64,000 bases of DNA from RPQK01 sp041946865. GTDB lineage: Bacteria; Acidobacteriota; UBA6911; RPQK01. The notes beneath the pieces are model-generated. The model did not search any database and was not told the origin of the DNA. It worked only from the letters and a program-made list of their open reading frames with translations. Location of the stretch: contig JBHGBF010000001.1 of assembly GCA_041946865.1 (NCBI GenBank), positions 58,266 through 122,265 on the forward strand, written 5' to 3'. Position numbers and translations under genes: made by a program. This document shows positions 8,944 through 17,607 of this stretch, in pieces. Numbering within the stretch: the first letter of the stretch is position 1; the number at the start of each line of letters is the position of its first letter.

Positions 8944-9375
8944 ATGTCCAGAGAGGTCGCCACCGGACGTTTCGGCAATGTCCGGTATGAAGACCGTGAC
9001 GTGATCAGGATGGTAGCGGGCATGCCTGGGTTCGAATCTCTCAGGCAGTTTCTGCTCATTGACAGCACGGAGTATGAGCCGGTCAAGTTCCTGCAGTCCC
9101 TGGAGGAACCACGCATCTCTTTCCCGCTCATCGACCCGCGGCTGGTCCGAAGCGATTACCGGGTGTCGCTCGATGCCGCCCAGCAGGAGAGCCTCGGATT
9201 GGACCATCCCGGGGAGGGACTGGTCTACTCCATTCTGACGCTGGGTGACAACCCCGCGGAGGTGACAGCGAATCTGTTTGCTCCGGTGGTGATCAACCTC
9301 GCGACGATGAAGGCCGCACAGATCATCTTGTTTGAGAGCGAATACTCGGTCGAGGAGCCCGTGCTGGGAGGCTAA
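8944..9375 (+). CDS. fliW: FliW flagellar assembly factor, CsrA antagonist
   Basis: About 143 aa, full length for FliW. It has the opening TGRFGNVRYEDRDVIRMVAGMPGFESLRQFLLID, then PVKFLQSLEEPRISFPLIDP and ANLFAPVVINLATMKAAQIIL. In Bacillus subtilis FliW binds either flagellin or CsrA; free flagellin releases FliW, which then blocks CsrA and allows flagellin translation. The neighbouring csrA and the GGA hairpins in the flagellin leaders of this window fit that switch. An in-frame ATG at 8926 overlaps the flgL stop; I prefer 8944, preceded by AGAGG and closer to the family start. Confidence 0.93.
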   Translation: MSREVATGRFGNVRYEDRDVIRMVAGMPGFESLRQFLLIDSTEYEPVKFLQSLEEPRISFPLIDPRLVRSDYRVSLDAAQQESLGLDHPGEGLVYSILTLGDNPAEVTANLFAPVVINLATMKAAQIILFESEYSVEEPVLGG

Positions 9376-10832
9376 TGCTCGTTTTCACCCGAAAGCCCGG
9401 CGAGAGTCTGATGGTCGGTGACGCCGTCGAGATCAGGATCTTGTCCGTTGGCCACGATCAGGTTCGGATAGGGATCAGCGCCCCGCGAGAGGTCCCGGTC
9501 CACCGCCGGGAAATCTACGACTCCATCACGCGCCAGAACCGCCTGGCCTCCAGTTCGGCGACTCCTCCCAGAGAACTGCTGGAAAGACTCAAGAGGAGTT
9601 AAGCCCTTCCGGCCGGATCCCGTGACCCATTCCGTAACGCTTGTTGCCCGGATGATCGACTCTTCGCGAGTGGCGCCGAGCGTGATCACGAATCCGGAAC
9701 GCTTGGTGTGGTCGGTGACTGCCGGTGCGGCGTTCCCCGGCGCCAGTAACAGCTCGCAGCGATGGATCCAGGAAAAAGCTGCCAGCTGCCGGGGATCGGG
9801 AAGGCGCAAGATCTGCCCGATACGCGGAAAGAAGTACCGGATTGCCACTGCCTTTTCGGCGCGCGGCTGGATCTCCCACGGCTCGACCCGGTTGCCGAGC
9901 GCCAGGCGGATGGCAATGCCGAGCATGTCCACTCCGGTCGCCAAGGGAATCTGATCGGTGGCAAACCAGCCGCCGGACAGGCGCGCCGCCATCTCGATGA
10001 CCTTGGGACCCTGCGCTGTCAAGACCATGTCTCCTTTGGCTGTCCCCCAGTTGATCCCCAGCACGCGAGCCGCCTTTTCCGCCAAGGCAACAACCTTCTG
10101 CCGGGGAGAGGGCCCGAGAACGCTGGGCATTGTTCCGCCGTTCTCCACGATGAAAGGAGAGAAACGCTCCAAGTACTCGTAGTTGCGGTCGCTGAATCCG
10201 GGCGTGGACGCGAGGGCGCCCAAGAATATCGATTCGGTGCTGATCTGCGGTCCGGCGAGATACTCCTCGACCATGAGCCGCCCGGAAGGCGAAAACGCCC
10301 GGGAATGCCGGATAGCCCACTCCAGGTTCAGGCCGCGTGTGATCCGGAGAACACCTCGGGCGCCGCGGCTGTCGACCGGTTTGAGCACGACCGGAAGCCC
10401 CCATTCGTGAATGGCCGACACCAGATCGGACACGCAGTTGACGGGCTTGAAGCGGGGAATCGGGATGCCGGCCCTCAGGAAGTGTTCCTTCATCGCCAGC
10501 TTGTCGGTTGCCAGCCTGGCGGTCTCCCAGGAAGGACCGGGCAGGTCCAGAGCCTGCGCCACTGCTGCGACAGTCCTGGGCACATCGGCAGCCACGCAGA
10601 GAATTCCGTCAAGCCGCCGGCGCTTGGAAAATTCGCGCGCCGCCTGCAGGTGGCCCTGCTCATCGTAGGTATCGAGCACGCAGGCATGGTCGGCAAGCTT
10701 CAGACCTGGCGCCTGGGGATTGCCATCACTCACCACCACGTAGAGGCCCATCTCTTTGGCGCGGCGGATGCCTGGCACAGCCTCAATCCCCCCACTTACG
10801 ATCCATAGCGTCTTGGGCTTGCGTGCGGTCAT
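9372..10832 (-). CDS. ATP-grasp carboxylate-amine ligase-like enzyme
   Basis: ATP-grasp family protein of about 486 aa as read. N-terminal pre-ATP-grasp fold (KTLWIVSGGIEAVPGIRRAKEMGLYVVVSDGNP), then ATP-grasp elements: GLPVVLKPVDSRGARGV (nucleotide-binding lysine), LMVEEYLAGPQISTESIF and KVIEMAARLSGGWFATD. Such enzymes join a carboxylate to an amine or thiol through an acyl phosphate, so it may modify the nonulosonate or a substituent. The start is the ATGA overlap with the upstream pyruvyl-transferase-like gene. The last 77 or so residues lie opposite csrA and do not look like the family; a stop in another frame at 9589 suggests either a real long overlap or a frameshift near 9600. Confidence 0.75.
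   Translation of the reverse strand: MTARKPKTLWIVSGGIEAVPGIRRAKEMGLYVVVSDGNPQAPGLKLADHACVLDTYDEQGHLQAAREFSKRRRLDGILCVAADVPRTVAAVAQALDLPGPSWETARLATDKLAMKEHFLRAGIPIPRFKPVNCVSDLVSAIHEWGLPVVLKPVDSRGARGVLRITRGLNLEWAIRHSRAFSPSGRLMVEEYLAGPQISTESIFLGALASTPGFSDRNYEYLERFSPFIVENGGTMPSVLGPSPRQKVVALAEKAARVLGINWGTAKGDMVLTAQGPKVIEMAARLSGGWFATDQIPLATGVDMLGIAIRLALGNRVEPWEIQPRAEKAVAIRYFFPRIGQILRLPDPRQLAAFSWIHRCELLLAPGNAAPAVTDHTKRSGFVITLGATREESIIRATSVTEWVTGSGRKGLTPLESFQQFSGRSRRTGGQAVLARDGVVDFPAVDRDLSRGADPYPNLIVANGQDPDLDGVTDHQTLAGLSGENEH
9375..9602 (+). CDS. csrA: CsrA translational regulator
   Basis: RNA-binding dimeric regulator, 75 aa. It has MLVFTRKPGESLMVGDAVEIRILSV, VRIGISAPREVPVHRREIYD and a short polar tail. 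The key RNA-binding arginine in VHRREIY is present. Its ATG overlaps the fliW stop (TAATG), so the pair is coupled. Targets in this window are probably the three flagellin mRNAs. Oddly, the opposite strand stays open through the whole of csrA in the frame of the convergent ATP-grasp gene, which has no stop until 9372. Confidence 0.96.
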   Translation: MLVFTRKPGESLMVGDAVEIRILSVGHDQVRIGISAPREVPVHRREIYDSITRQNRLASSSATPPRELLERLKRS

Positions 10833-12085
10833 ACAGCCTCTCTTCGAGCGGCCGGGCATCCGGCCAGTTCTGACGCCATCCTTCCGTGCTCTGCCGCCTT
10901 GCGGCGCAGGCCAGGGAGCGCCGCGAGGATGCCGGCACGGATCGAGCCGCGATCCCCCCAGATCTCTTGGGCCCGGCGCTGCAAGAGCGGGAGGTCGAAA
11001 TCCTCGAGTCTCATGAAGCGGTCTCCGATTGACAGCTCGTCCATGGCCGGTCTGATGTGCCACTCTCCGCCGGAGGCGAACGGCACCACTCCGTGAATCG
11101 CGGCAAAAATCAAGGAGTGCCGGCGGTTGGAGAAGTGCATGTCCAGCAGCGGGAACAACGACAGGATCTGGGGCAGAGTGTACTTCCCCTGAATCCGATG
11201 GGCCGCGCGCGCGTTTCGCATCGCGGCTACGATCTCGTCCGCCACCGGACGGTCGTCCTCATACCGATGGTCGATGTTGTAGGTGCAGTTGGGGATGAAA
11301 AGCAGCTCGGCCCCGAACTCCTCGACCATGTAATCGCACAGCCCGGCCAGCAGCCCTCGGTAGTGGTGCCAGGTCGCCTCGTCCCAGCTCCAGTAGTGAT
11401 GGCGGAAATTGATCCCGACCCTGCGGCTGGACCGGAATTGAATTCCTTCGCGTTGCAGAATTGCCCATCCCGGCGCCGTGTCAAGGACCGGATCGAGTCC
11501 GAAGGCGGCGTCGGCAAGGACGGCCGTATTAGCCGTAGGAATCCCCATCTGGTCGAGCACGTCTCGCGAAAAACCCTCGCGCAGGGTCACGAGGTCCGCG
11601 TTAGTGACGCAGAAGCGCGTCAGCTCCCGGCCCAGCGGCGTCTCGAGTCTGCGCCCCATGTGGATGCAGTAGAGCATGACCGGCTTCTGCAAAAACCTGG
11701 CCAGGGTGATGAGCAACGCGGCGTACGGGGCCAGTCCCCGGTTGAAAGCCAGCGAGATCTCCTGGAAAGGATCACCCCCGATGATCAGAAGATCGCACTG
11801 CTCGATAGCCTTCCAGATCTTCCTCAGATGCTCGGTCGAGTCGTTCGGATTCAGCCCCCAGAACCAGCGGCCCAGGCTCTGCGCCTTGCTGTCATGCTCG
11901 AGGTTCTTGATCGACTCTACCCGGAAGAACTCGTCCAGCTTGGGACCAGGGTGGCGAGCGAGGAGCGTCAGGTGGACTTCCGGCATAGCCTCATGAAGCT
12001 CCCGGCAGAGCACACTGAGCAGCGCCTCGTCGCCTTGATTCTCAATTCCATACACGCTCGTACCGGCAATGACCACTCTCTTCAT
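10829..12085 (-). CDS. Polysaccharide pyruvyl transferase family protein (copy 1)
   Basis: 418 aa, PF04230 (CsaB/WcaK-like, GT-B fold). It starts MKRVVIAGTSVYGIENQGDEALL, with the family pattern of an N-terminal strand followed by N-x-G-D/E-A. It also has CDLLIIGGDPFQEISL, PVMLYCIHMGRR, DLVTLREGFSRDVLDQMG and DMHFSNRRHSLIFAAIHGVVPFA. It is clearly a paralogue of the next gene (12103-13344), sharing LLARHPGP, SLGRWFxGLN and DSTxHLR. The family transfers pyruvate from phosphoenolpyruvate to sugars, or acts as a glycosyltransferase-like enzyme. The exact acceptor cannot be read. It is coupled to the downstream ATP-grasp gene by ATGA. Confidence 0.8.
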   Translation of the reverse strand: MKRVVIAGTSVYGIENQGDEALLSVLCRELHEAMPEVHLTLLARHPGPKLDEFFRVESIKNLEHDSKAQSLGRWFWGLNPNDSTEHLRKIWKAIEQCDLLIIGGDPFQEISLAFNRGLAPYAALLITLARFLQKPVMLYCIHMGRRLETPLGRELTRFCVTNADLVTLREGFSRDVLDQMGIPTANTAVLADAAFGLDPVLDTAPGWAILQREGIQFRSSRRVGINFRHHYWSWDEATWHHYRGLLAGLCDYMVEEFGAELLFIPNCTYNIDHRYEDDRPVADEIVAAMRNARAAHRIQGKYTLPQILSLFPLLDMHFSNRRHSLIFAAIHGVVPFASGGEWHIRPAMDELSIGDRFMRLEDFDLPLLQRRAQEIWGDRGSIRAGILAALPGLRRKAAEHGRMASELAGCPAARREAV

Positions 12086-12102
12086 TAGAAACCTCCGTTG
12101 AC

Positions 12103-13344
12103 TCAGGATTCCCTCGCTCGTTGAATAACAAGATCGGCCGCGCGGGCCGAGTGTTCGCGTGCTTTTTGCCGCAAAGCCGGCAGGACGGGGCGGAGCCGGT
12201 CCGACAGGGTGGCGCGCTTGACCCAGGCGTCCAGGCAGAGGGATTCCAGCTTTCCAGGGCCGAATTCGTCGTAAGGGATGAAGAACTCGCTCAATCCCAG
12301 TTCATCCATAAACGGGGTCATATGCCACGCCTCCCCGATTCCTACACCGGGAATTCCGTGGATGGCGCCGAAAATGACCGAGTGCCTGCGATTGGCGATA
12401 ACCAACGAAAGAAGCGAGAACAGTGAAACCATTGCGTCTACACAATGGCGGCCCTTTATTTGAAAAGCCCGATCCTGGCGCCGCATCTGCCGCACAATTT
12501 CTTCGGCCGCCGGGCGGTCGTCCTCGTACTTGTGATCCAGATCATAGGTGCAGTGAGGGATGAACAGGATGTCGGCGCCGGCCTTTTCAACCAGCGCGTC
12601 ACAGACGGCTGCTATCGTCCGGGAGTGGAAATTCCAGTCGCCCTGGTTCCACTTCCAATACATATGCCGGAAAGTCACCCCGATCAGAGGCCTGGCAGGA
12701 ACGGGGATGCTCTCCTTTTCCAAAACCAGAAGCGCTTGTTGCGGTGTTCCGGGCGCCAGACCGAAGGCCGGGTCCGCCAGGGCGACAATATTCTCGCCGG
12801 TCAGCCCCAGCGTCTCCAGCACGCGTTTGGAAAACTCCTCTCTGACCGTTACCAGACTGGCGTTCCCGGCGCAGAATCTGGCGATCTGTCTTCCGTACTC
12901 GGTCTGCAAAGGACGCCCGACATGGATGCCCAGAAACATCACGGGGATTCCCAGGAACTTCGCCAGCGTAACGAGGAGCGCCGCATACGGCGCGGGGCCC
13001 CGGTATAGATCGAGGGTGACTTCCAAAAACGGGTCCGCCCCGATCACCAGCAGGTCTGAGGAACCGATGGTGTCGGCAATTCGGCGCAAGTGATCGGTCG
13101 AGTCTCCGGCGTTCAACCCTCGAAACCATCTCCCCAGGCTTGACTTCTTGTTGGCGTGATCAAGATTGGGGGTTGACTTCACTCCGAAGGCCTCATCAAC
13201 CTCGGGCCCCGGGTGTCTGGCGAGCAGTACGAACTCTGCCTCCGGCACTGCCTCGCGAAGCCCCCGGGTGAAGACGGTGAGCATGGCATCGTCGCTCAAG
13301 TTGTTGAGGCCATACACGCTAGGCCCCGCTATCGTTATTCTCAT
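12103..13344 (-). CDS. Polysaccharide pyruvyl transferase family protein (copy 2)
   Basis: 413 aa, same family and layout as the 10829-12085 gene: MRITIAGPSVYGLNNLSDDAML, SDLLVIGADPFLEVTL, PVMFLGIHVGRPLQTEYG, SLVTVREEFSKRVLETLG, LVIANRRHSVIFGAIHGIPGVG. The two probably arose by tandem duplication, since they share several blocks and are separated by only 17 bp. Small differences in the acidic N-terminal loop (LSDDA against QGDEA) suggest different donors or acceptors. Its start lies 26 bp inside the 3' end of the PseG-like gene, so it is in the same transcription unit. Confidence 0.8.
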   Translation of the reverse strand: MRITIAGPSVYGLNNLSDDAMLTVFTRGLREAVPEAEFVLLARHPGPEVDEAFGVKSTPNLDHANKKSSLGRWFRGLNAGDSTDHLRRIADTIGSSDLLVIGADPFLEVTLDLYRGPAPYAALLVTLAKFLGIPVMFLGIHVGRPLQTEYGRQIARFCAGNASLVTVREEFSKRVLETLGLTGENIVALADPAFGLAPGTPQQALLVLEKESIPVPARPLIGVTFRHMYWKWNQGDWNFHSRTIAAVCDALVEKAGADILFIPHCTYDLDHKYEDDRPAAEEIVRQMRRQDRAFQIKGRHCVDAMVSLFSLLSLVIANRRHSVIFGAIHGIPGVGIGEAWHMTPFMDELGLSEFFIPYDEFGPGKLESLCLDAWVKRATLSDRLRPVLPALRQKAREHSARAADLVIQRARES

Positions 13345-14518
13345 GTCGTCTCCGGTTCCCTCTCGCTTGCTTTTCCCCTTGGCCCCTTTGCTCCTTGACC
13401 CCTTTTGTCCCTCGAAAGCAACTTGCAGCTATATCTGCACGGTTGATACCGTACGCGCGCGGCGTGCCCCCGTGAGAGACCTGATTCCGCACGGCCAGTC
13501 GTGACTCTATGCTGCGACGGATCCTTTCCGCCCCTCGTCCGTCAATCAGCCTGCTCGCGCGCGCAGACATGTCGCGCCGCCTTTTGGAATGGCTGCAGAG
13601 CTCGCTGACAAGCCCGACCAGCTTCCCTTCCTCCAGCTCGGAGTACAGTCCTGCCCCCACGGTCGCTCCTGCCTCCACCATGAACTGCCCCGATATCTGG
13701 TGGTCCAGCGACCAGTAAATGTGGATTGCGGGAACTCCGAACGAGGCCAGTTCCAGGGCTGTGACACCGTATGAAGCCACCGCCAGGTCGGCGCCCTCCA
13801 TCAGCTCTGCCGGTTCTTCCGGGGACTCGATGATCCGAGCTGGAAGCGGACAATCCCCTATTGCCCTTCGAAGCTTTGCATGGTCTCGGAAGCCTGGCCC
13901 GATCATCACATCCAAGGCGGCAGAAACCGACAGGCGCGACAGCAAGGCGACGGTGCGGGCGCTCATGCCATAAGGGTCACTGCCACCCATCGTGATCAGG
14001 ATCCTGCTCACACGGGTGAAATCCGCTTGCGGTGTGCGAGCCCGGGGGACCAACCCCAACAGCGCGTACTCGGGGCCTGCGAACAGTTCGCCCCGGTATC
14101 CTCCCCACTCGAGGGCGTCAGCCCCGTGATGGGAAGCGTAGAAAGCCAGATCACAATTCAGCCGCCTTGGTGAAGGGTCATCAATCGTGACCACGAGGAT
14201 GCCGCGCTCACTGGCCCAGGAAATGATCGAGGCGGGCAAATCGTCGCGAACATCGAGGACCAGGACCCCCGGTTGGCCTTCGGCCAAGACTCCTTGAAAC
14301 CAGCCGGAGTACGCGTCGGGGGGTGCCGGGACGACGGGGAGCCCCTTTCTTTGCAGCCACTCCAAGCCCTCGGCGCTGTCCCGCACGACAAAGGAAATCT
14401 CGACTCCAGGCCAGTGTTGCTGCATCTCGCGAGCAAGGGAGGAGCACCGGGTCAGATGCCCCATCCCCAATCGGAAAGAACCGTCACATCTGAATAGGAC
14501 CTTCGCCCGAGTGTTCAT
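13319..14518 (-). CDS. pseG: PseG/SpsG-like UDP-sugar hydrolase
   Basis: 399 aa, MurG-like two-domain fold. FRCDGSFRLGMGHLTRCSSLAREM is the PseG signature (R-x-D-x-S-x-x-I/L-G-x-G-H), with the catalytic histidine in GMGHLTR near residue 21. Later: VVTIDDPSPRRLNCDL, ILITMGGSDPYGMS, ADLAVASYGVTALELASFGVPAIHI. PseG removes UDP from the trideoxy-altrose intermediate before PseI acts. The last 50 or so residues (after RLAVRNQVSHGG) are basic, unlike the family and overlap the next gene, so the functional protein may end earlier. The start overlaps the aldo/keto reductase stop by ATGA. Confidence 0.82.
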   Translation of the reverse strand: MNTRAKVLFRCDGSFRLGMGHLTRCSSLAREMQQHWPGVEISFVVRDSAEGLEWLQRKGLPVVPAPPDAYSGWFQGVLAEGQPGVLVLDVRDDLPASIISWASERGILVVTIDDPSPRRLNCDLAFYASHHGADALEWGGYRGELFAGPEYALLGLVPRARTPQADFTRVSRILITMGGSDPYGMSARTVALLSRLSVSAALDVMIGPGFRDHAKLRRAIGDCPLPARIIESPEEPAELMEGADLAVASYGVTALELASFGVPAIHIYWSLDHQISGQFMVEAGATVGAGLYSELEEGKLVGLVSELCSHSKRRRDMSARASRLIDGRGAERIRRSIESRLAVRNQVSHGGTPRAYGINRADIAASCFRGTKGVKEQRGQGEKQARGNRRRHENNDSGA

Positions 14519-15489
14519 AGCGCCTGCCAGGTTGAGGGATTGACCAGATCCGGGTCATCGACACGAAGAACTTGTGAGATCTGGGTCGAGAGTGTAAGCG
14601 GCCCCTTTCGCAGGGCCGCCAGCGCAGCTCGGAGCTCGCAAACTGTTCTCGGGCCTGCCAGAACGGTGGAAATCGACGAGACACCGAGGCAATAGCGGAC
14701 GGCCACCTCCGGTAGGTCCTTCCATCCGGTCTCCAGCAGCTTCAGAACGCGTTCGACCGCCAGCTGCAGAGGCCGCAGCTGCGGCCCCAGCCACCGGCCC
14801 TTTGGAGAAAGAACCCCCTTGAGAAGCGCCGAGCGGGCCATAATCCCTACGCCGGATTGAAAGGCCCTGGGCAAGACTCGCTCAGCCATCTGCTGGTCCA
14901 ACAGATTGAACGCAACCTGCAGGACTCGAATCCGGGGATCGCAGAGAGCGGCGAGCGCGTTGTGCTCGCCGTAGACTGAGGCCCCGATAAGCCCGATTTT
15001 TCCCTGCTCGCTAAGCCGGGAAAGGGTCTCGAGCATGTCCCCGCGCTGAATCACCTCCCCGGTTGCGTTGTGGATTTGAACGATGTCGAGGAAATCGCGC
15101 CGCAGCTTCCTGAGGCTGGATTCTACCGAGCTCTCGAGCGATTTGCGGAGGTCCCGCGGATCGATCCGGCAACCGGCCGGGTTCGGGCCAGCGGGTACTG
15201 CCACCTTGGTGGCGAAGTGACAGCCCCGGTTGTCCCCCAGGGCTTCACCCAGCAGTTCCTCGCTCATCCCGTAGGCAGGGGCGGTGTCGAACAGAGTGAT
15301 CCCCGCGTCAGCGGCGATCTTCAGCAACCGGATCGCCTGTTGGCGCGAGGGTCGCCTCCAGCCGCCCGGCTGGCGGATTCCATAGTCTAGCCCGAGGGAG
15401 ACGGTTCCCATCGAAAGGGCGGAAACCATGAGCCCTGTCTCTCCCAGGGGTCGGTACTGTATTGTCGGACCAGGCGCCGGTGTGTTCAT
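14515..15489 (-). CDS. Aldo/keto reductase
   Basis: About 324 aa, NAD(P)H-dependent AKR barrel. IQYRPLGETGLMVSALSMGTVSLG opens the barrel; GITLFDTAPAYGMSEELLGEAL carries the catalytic Asp and Tyr; HFATKV the Lys; DIVQIHNA the His region. The C-terminal nucleotide-binding end is present. It may reduce a keto sugar intermediate of the nonulosonate or a substituent. The start is set by the ATGA overlap with the aminotransferase stop (15486); further upstream in-frame codons are Arg-rich and antisense to that gene. It lies in the middle of the pse-like operon, which is not standard for pseudaminic acid loci. Confidence 0.85.
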   Translation of the reverse strand: MNTPAPGPTIQYRPLGETGLMVSALSMGTVSLGLDYGIRQPGGWRRPSRQQAIRLLKIAADAGITLFDTAPAYGMSEELLGEALGDNRGCHFATKVAVPAGPNPAGCRIDPRDLRKSLESSVESSLRKLRRDFLDIVQIHNATGEVIQRGDMLETLSRLSEQGKIGLIGASVYGEHNALAALCDPRIRVLQVAFNLLDQQMAERVLPRAFQSGVGIMARSALLKGVLSPKGRWLGPQLRPLQLAVERVLKLLETGWKDLPEVAVRYCLGVSSISTVLAGPRTVCELRAALAALRKGPLTLSTQISQVLRVDDPDLVNPSTWQAL

Positions 15490-16808
15490 GTCAGGCGATA
15501 GAAACCTCTTTCCGCGGCGGTCTCCGCTGGTTGGAGCTCCCCGGAGGCGAGCAGCAACAAGGCCTCGGCTACTGCCTCCACGTATCGGTCCACATCGGCG
15601 TCGGTATGGGCGAAACAAGGCTTGAACTGCGAGTACGCCAGGAATCCCCGGTCGAGCATCAGTCTGGTGAAAAGCGTGCGAAGCACGTGGCTGTTCGGAT
15701 GACGGAAGCTGAAGTGACTCAGGCTGGGCAGTCCGCCGACCTCGATCTCCAGGCCGGCGGCGGCTGCCGCCCGTCCCCAGCCCTGCTGGACCCGACGCCC
15801 AATCCTCTTCAGGTGCTCCGCGACCTTCTCCCGGCGGTGTTTTCTGATTGTGGCCAGGGCGGCTGCAGGACCGATCCGTTCCGTCCAGTTGGTACTGCTG
15901 ATGAAGGTAGTCTTGGCCGCCTCCATGACGTCGGTCCTGCCGATGACTGCGGCCATGGCGTATCCGTTCGCCATGGCCTTGGCAAAGACAGCGACGTCGG
16001 GCTCGATCCCCAGCAGGAGGTGAATTCCACCCGAGGTCATCCGAAAGCCGGTCGTGATCTCATCGAAGACGAGCACGGCCCCCACCCTCTGGGCAATCTG
16101 GCGGACGCGCTGGATGAAACCATTTTCAGGGGGGTGTTCACGCTGCGGTTCCATGACGATAGCGGCCAGCTCGGATCCGTGGGCAGCGACGATTTCCTCC
16201 AACTCTTCGATCCGGTTGTAGTGGAACGGAAAGGCCGTTCCTTTCAGCGAGCGGGGCACTCCGCGAGGGTCGAGTCCCGGCAGGAGATGCCCGTCCAGGG
16301 CGTCGTGGTCGCCCAGGTTGGCGGCGAGGTACCAGTCGGTCCAGCCGTGGTACCCGCAAAAGGCCACCTTGTCCCGGCCAGTGGACGCGCGGGCGAGGCG
16401 CACGGCGATGGACATCGCCTCCCCGCCGGAGCGGGCAAAACGAACCATTCCGGCCCAGGGGTGGATCTCGCACAGCAGCTCCGCCAGCTCCACTTCTTCG
16501 GGGGCATTGAGAGTGCAGAGGACGCCGCGGCGAAGGGCAGAGATGGCCGCCTCGTCCACCTCCGGATCGGCGTAGCCGAGAACGCAAGCCCCGATGCCCA
16601 TCATGCTCATGTCGGTAAAGACTCGTCCGTCCAGATCGGTGACCCGCACCCCCTGGGCGGACTGATAGTAAGCCGGCCATCCCTCGGGGAGGTACAGCTC
16701 GGGACGCTTGGACAGAAGCTGCGTTCCGCCCGGGATCAACTGCCTGGCGCGCTGGTAGAGTCTTTCTCCCGCCGTTCCTTTCTGCCGGCCCTCGTTCGTT
16801 GACCTCAT
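15486..16808 (-). CDS. PLP-dependent class III aminotransferase / glutamate-1-semialdehyde aminomutase-like
   Basis: About 440 aa, fold type I PLP enzyme. It has ERLYQRARQLIPGGTQLLSKRPELYLP, SGGEAMSIAVRLAR, VAFCGYHGWTDWY, LVFDEITTGFR and the lysine motif VFAKAMANGYAMAAVIG. These match GSA-aminomutase-like sugar-locus enzymes rather than heme HemL, since the neighbours are all nonulosonate genes. It may aminate or isomerise an amino group on a sugar or an acyl substituent. AGAGG lies before the ATG at 16808; an in-frame start at 16859 would overlap the cytidylyltransferase. Substrate unknown. Confidence 0.82.
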   Translation of the reverse strand: MRSTNEGRQKGTAGERLYQRARQLIPGGTQLLSKRPELYLPEGWPAYYQSAQGVRVTDLDGRVFTDMSMMGIGACVLGYADPEVDEAAISALRRGVLCTLNAPEEVELAELLCEIHPWAGMVRFARSGGEAMSIAVRLARASTGRDKVAFCGYHGWTDWYLAANLGDHDALDGHLLPGLDPRGVPRSLKGTAFPFHYNRIEELEEIVAAHGSELAAIVMEPQREHPPENGFIQRVRQIAQRVGAVLVFDEITTGFRMTSGGIHLLLGIEPDVAVFAKAMANGYAMAAVIGRTDVMEAAKTTFISSTNWTERIGPAAALATIRKHRREKVAEHLKRIGRRVQQGWGRAAAAAGLEIEVGGLPSLSHFSFRHPNSHVLRTLFTRLMLDRGFLAYSQFKPCFAHTDADVDRYVEAVAEALLLLASGELQPAETAAERGFYRLT

Positions 16809-16824
16809 CAGTTCCCTCTTCCTG

Positions 16825-17607
16825 TCACCGTGTCGCACCGCCTTCCCACACGCGGTCATAGCCTTCGCGTCCGATGAACTGAGCGTTTAATGCCGCCAAC
16901 TCAGGCCGTCGCTCGATCAATTTCAGGATGTCGTGCATGGAAAAGGCTGGGTTCTTGGCGTAAAGCTCGCGATAGATCTCCCTCGCCAGGTCCAGATCGG
17001 CTCCATTGTCCACCGTCCACCGGTATCGGGAGTAGTCGGCAGGAGCAGTCAAGGCGGCGGTACGAAAGCGTCCAGGGACGCGCCAGATGTAAGGCGTCAC
17101 GTGCTCCCGGTCCGAAGGCTCAATAGCCTCTTCCCAGGCGCGACGAAGCGCGTTGAAACTGAAGCATTCGGCGTCCAATCCGTCCGGATAGCGGCCTGAG
17201 TCGAGGAAGACGGCGCCGGCGCCGGTCGCCACTCCCAGGTGTTCCCAATTCCCTTCGCCGTAGAACCGGATCAACTCAGAAATCAGTGGCCCGTCAACGA
17301 AGGGGCAATCCCCCGTGACGCGGATGATCGGGTCTGCGTCGAATATTCGGGCTGCCTGGTAAAAACGATCCAGGACATCGTCCTCGGACCCCCTGAAAAC
17401 AGGTATGGTTTCGCGCCGGCAGTAGTCCGCAAGCGGTTGGTTGGCGACATGGGTGGACGTGGCCACGACGACCAGTCCCACCTCCGGTACCTGGCGAAGA
17501 CGCGTTACGATGTGCCAGATCATGGGTTTTCCGAGGATCTCCGCCATGACCTTGCCTTTGAGGCGGGTCGACCCCATGCGCGCTTGAACCATGGCTACTG
17601 ACGGCAT
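16825..17607 (-). CDS. SpsF/PseF-type nonulosonate cytidylyltransferase
   Basis: About 260 aa, NeuA/KdsB-like nucleotidyltransferase of the SpsF type. It starts VAMVQARMGSTRLKGKVM, the CMP-sugar synthase loop with the conserved RMGSxRLxGK, followed by VVATSTHVANQPLADYC, DPIIRVTGDCPFVDGPLI and a YRWTVDNGADLDLAR box. It should activate the nonulosonate as a CMP-sugar for the Maf-type transferase. I chose ATG 17607 (GGGAGGCCC upstream); it overlaps the synthase gene by 13 bp. SpsF-type enzymes accompany SpsE and SpsG homologues in spore-coat sugar loci, the same trio as here. Confidence 0.85.
   Translation of the reverse strand: MPSVAMVQARMGSTRLKGKVMAEILGKPMIWHIVTRLRQVPEVGLVVVATSTHVANQPLADYCRRETIPVFRGSEDDVLDRFYQAARIFDADPIIRVTGDCPFVDGPLISELIRFYGEGNWEHLGVATGAGAVFLDSGRYPDGLDAECFSFNALRRAWEEAIEPSDREHVTPYIWRVPGRFRTAALTAPADYSRYRWTVDNGADLDLAREIYRELYAKNPAFSMHDILKLIERRPELAALNAQFIGREGYDRVWEGGATR

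Noticed and set aside
11057..12088. Plus-strand open frame of 343 codons opposite the pyruvyl transferase gene
   Set aside because: No family signal; the minus-strand protein matches PF04230 throughout.
15486..16808. hemL (heme biosynthesis glutamate-1-semialdehyde aminomutase)
   Set aside because: Fold matches, but it is embedded in and coupled to nonulosonate genes, so a sugar-locus role is more likely.
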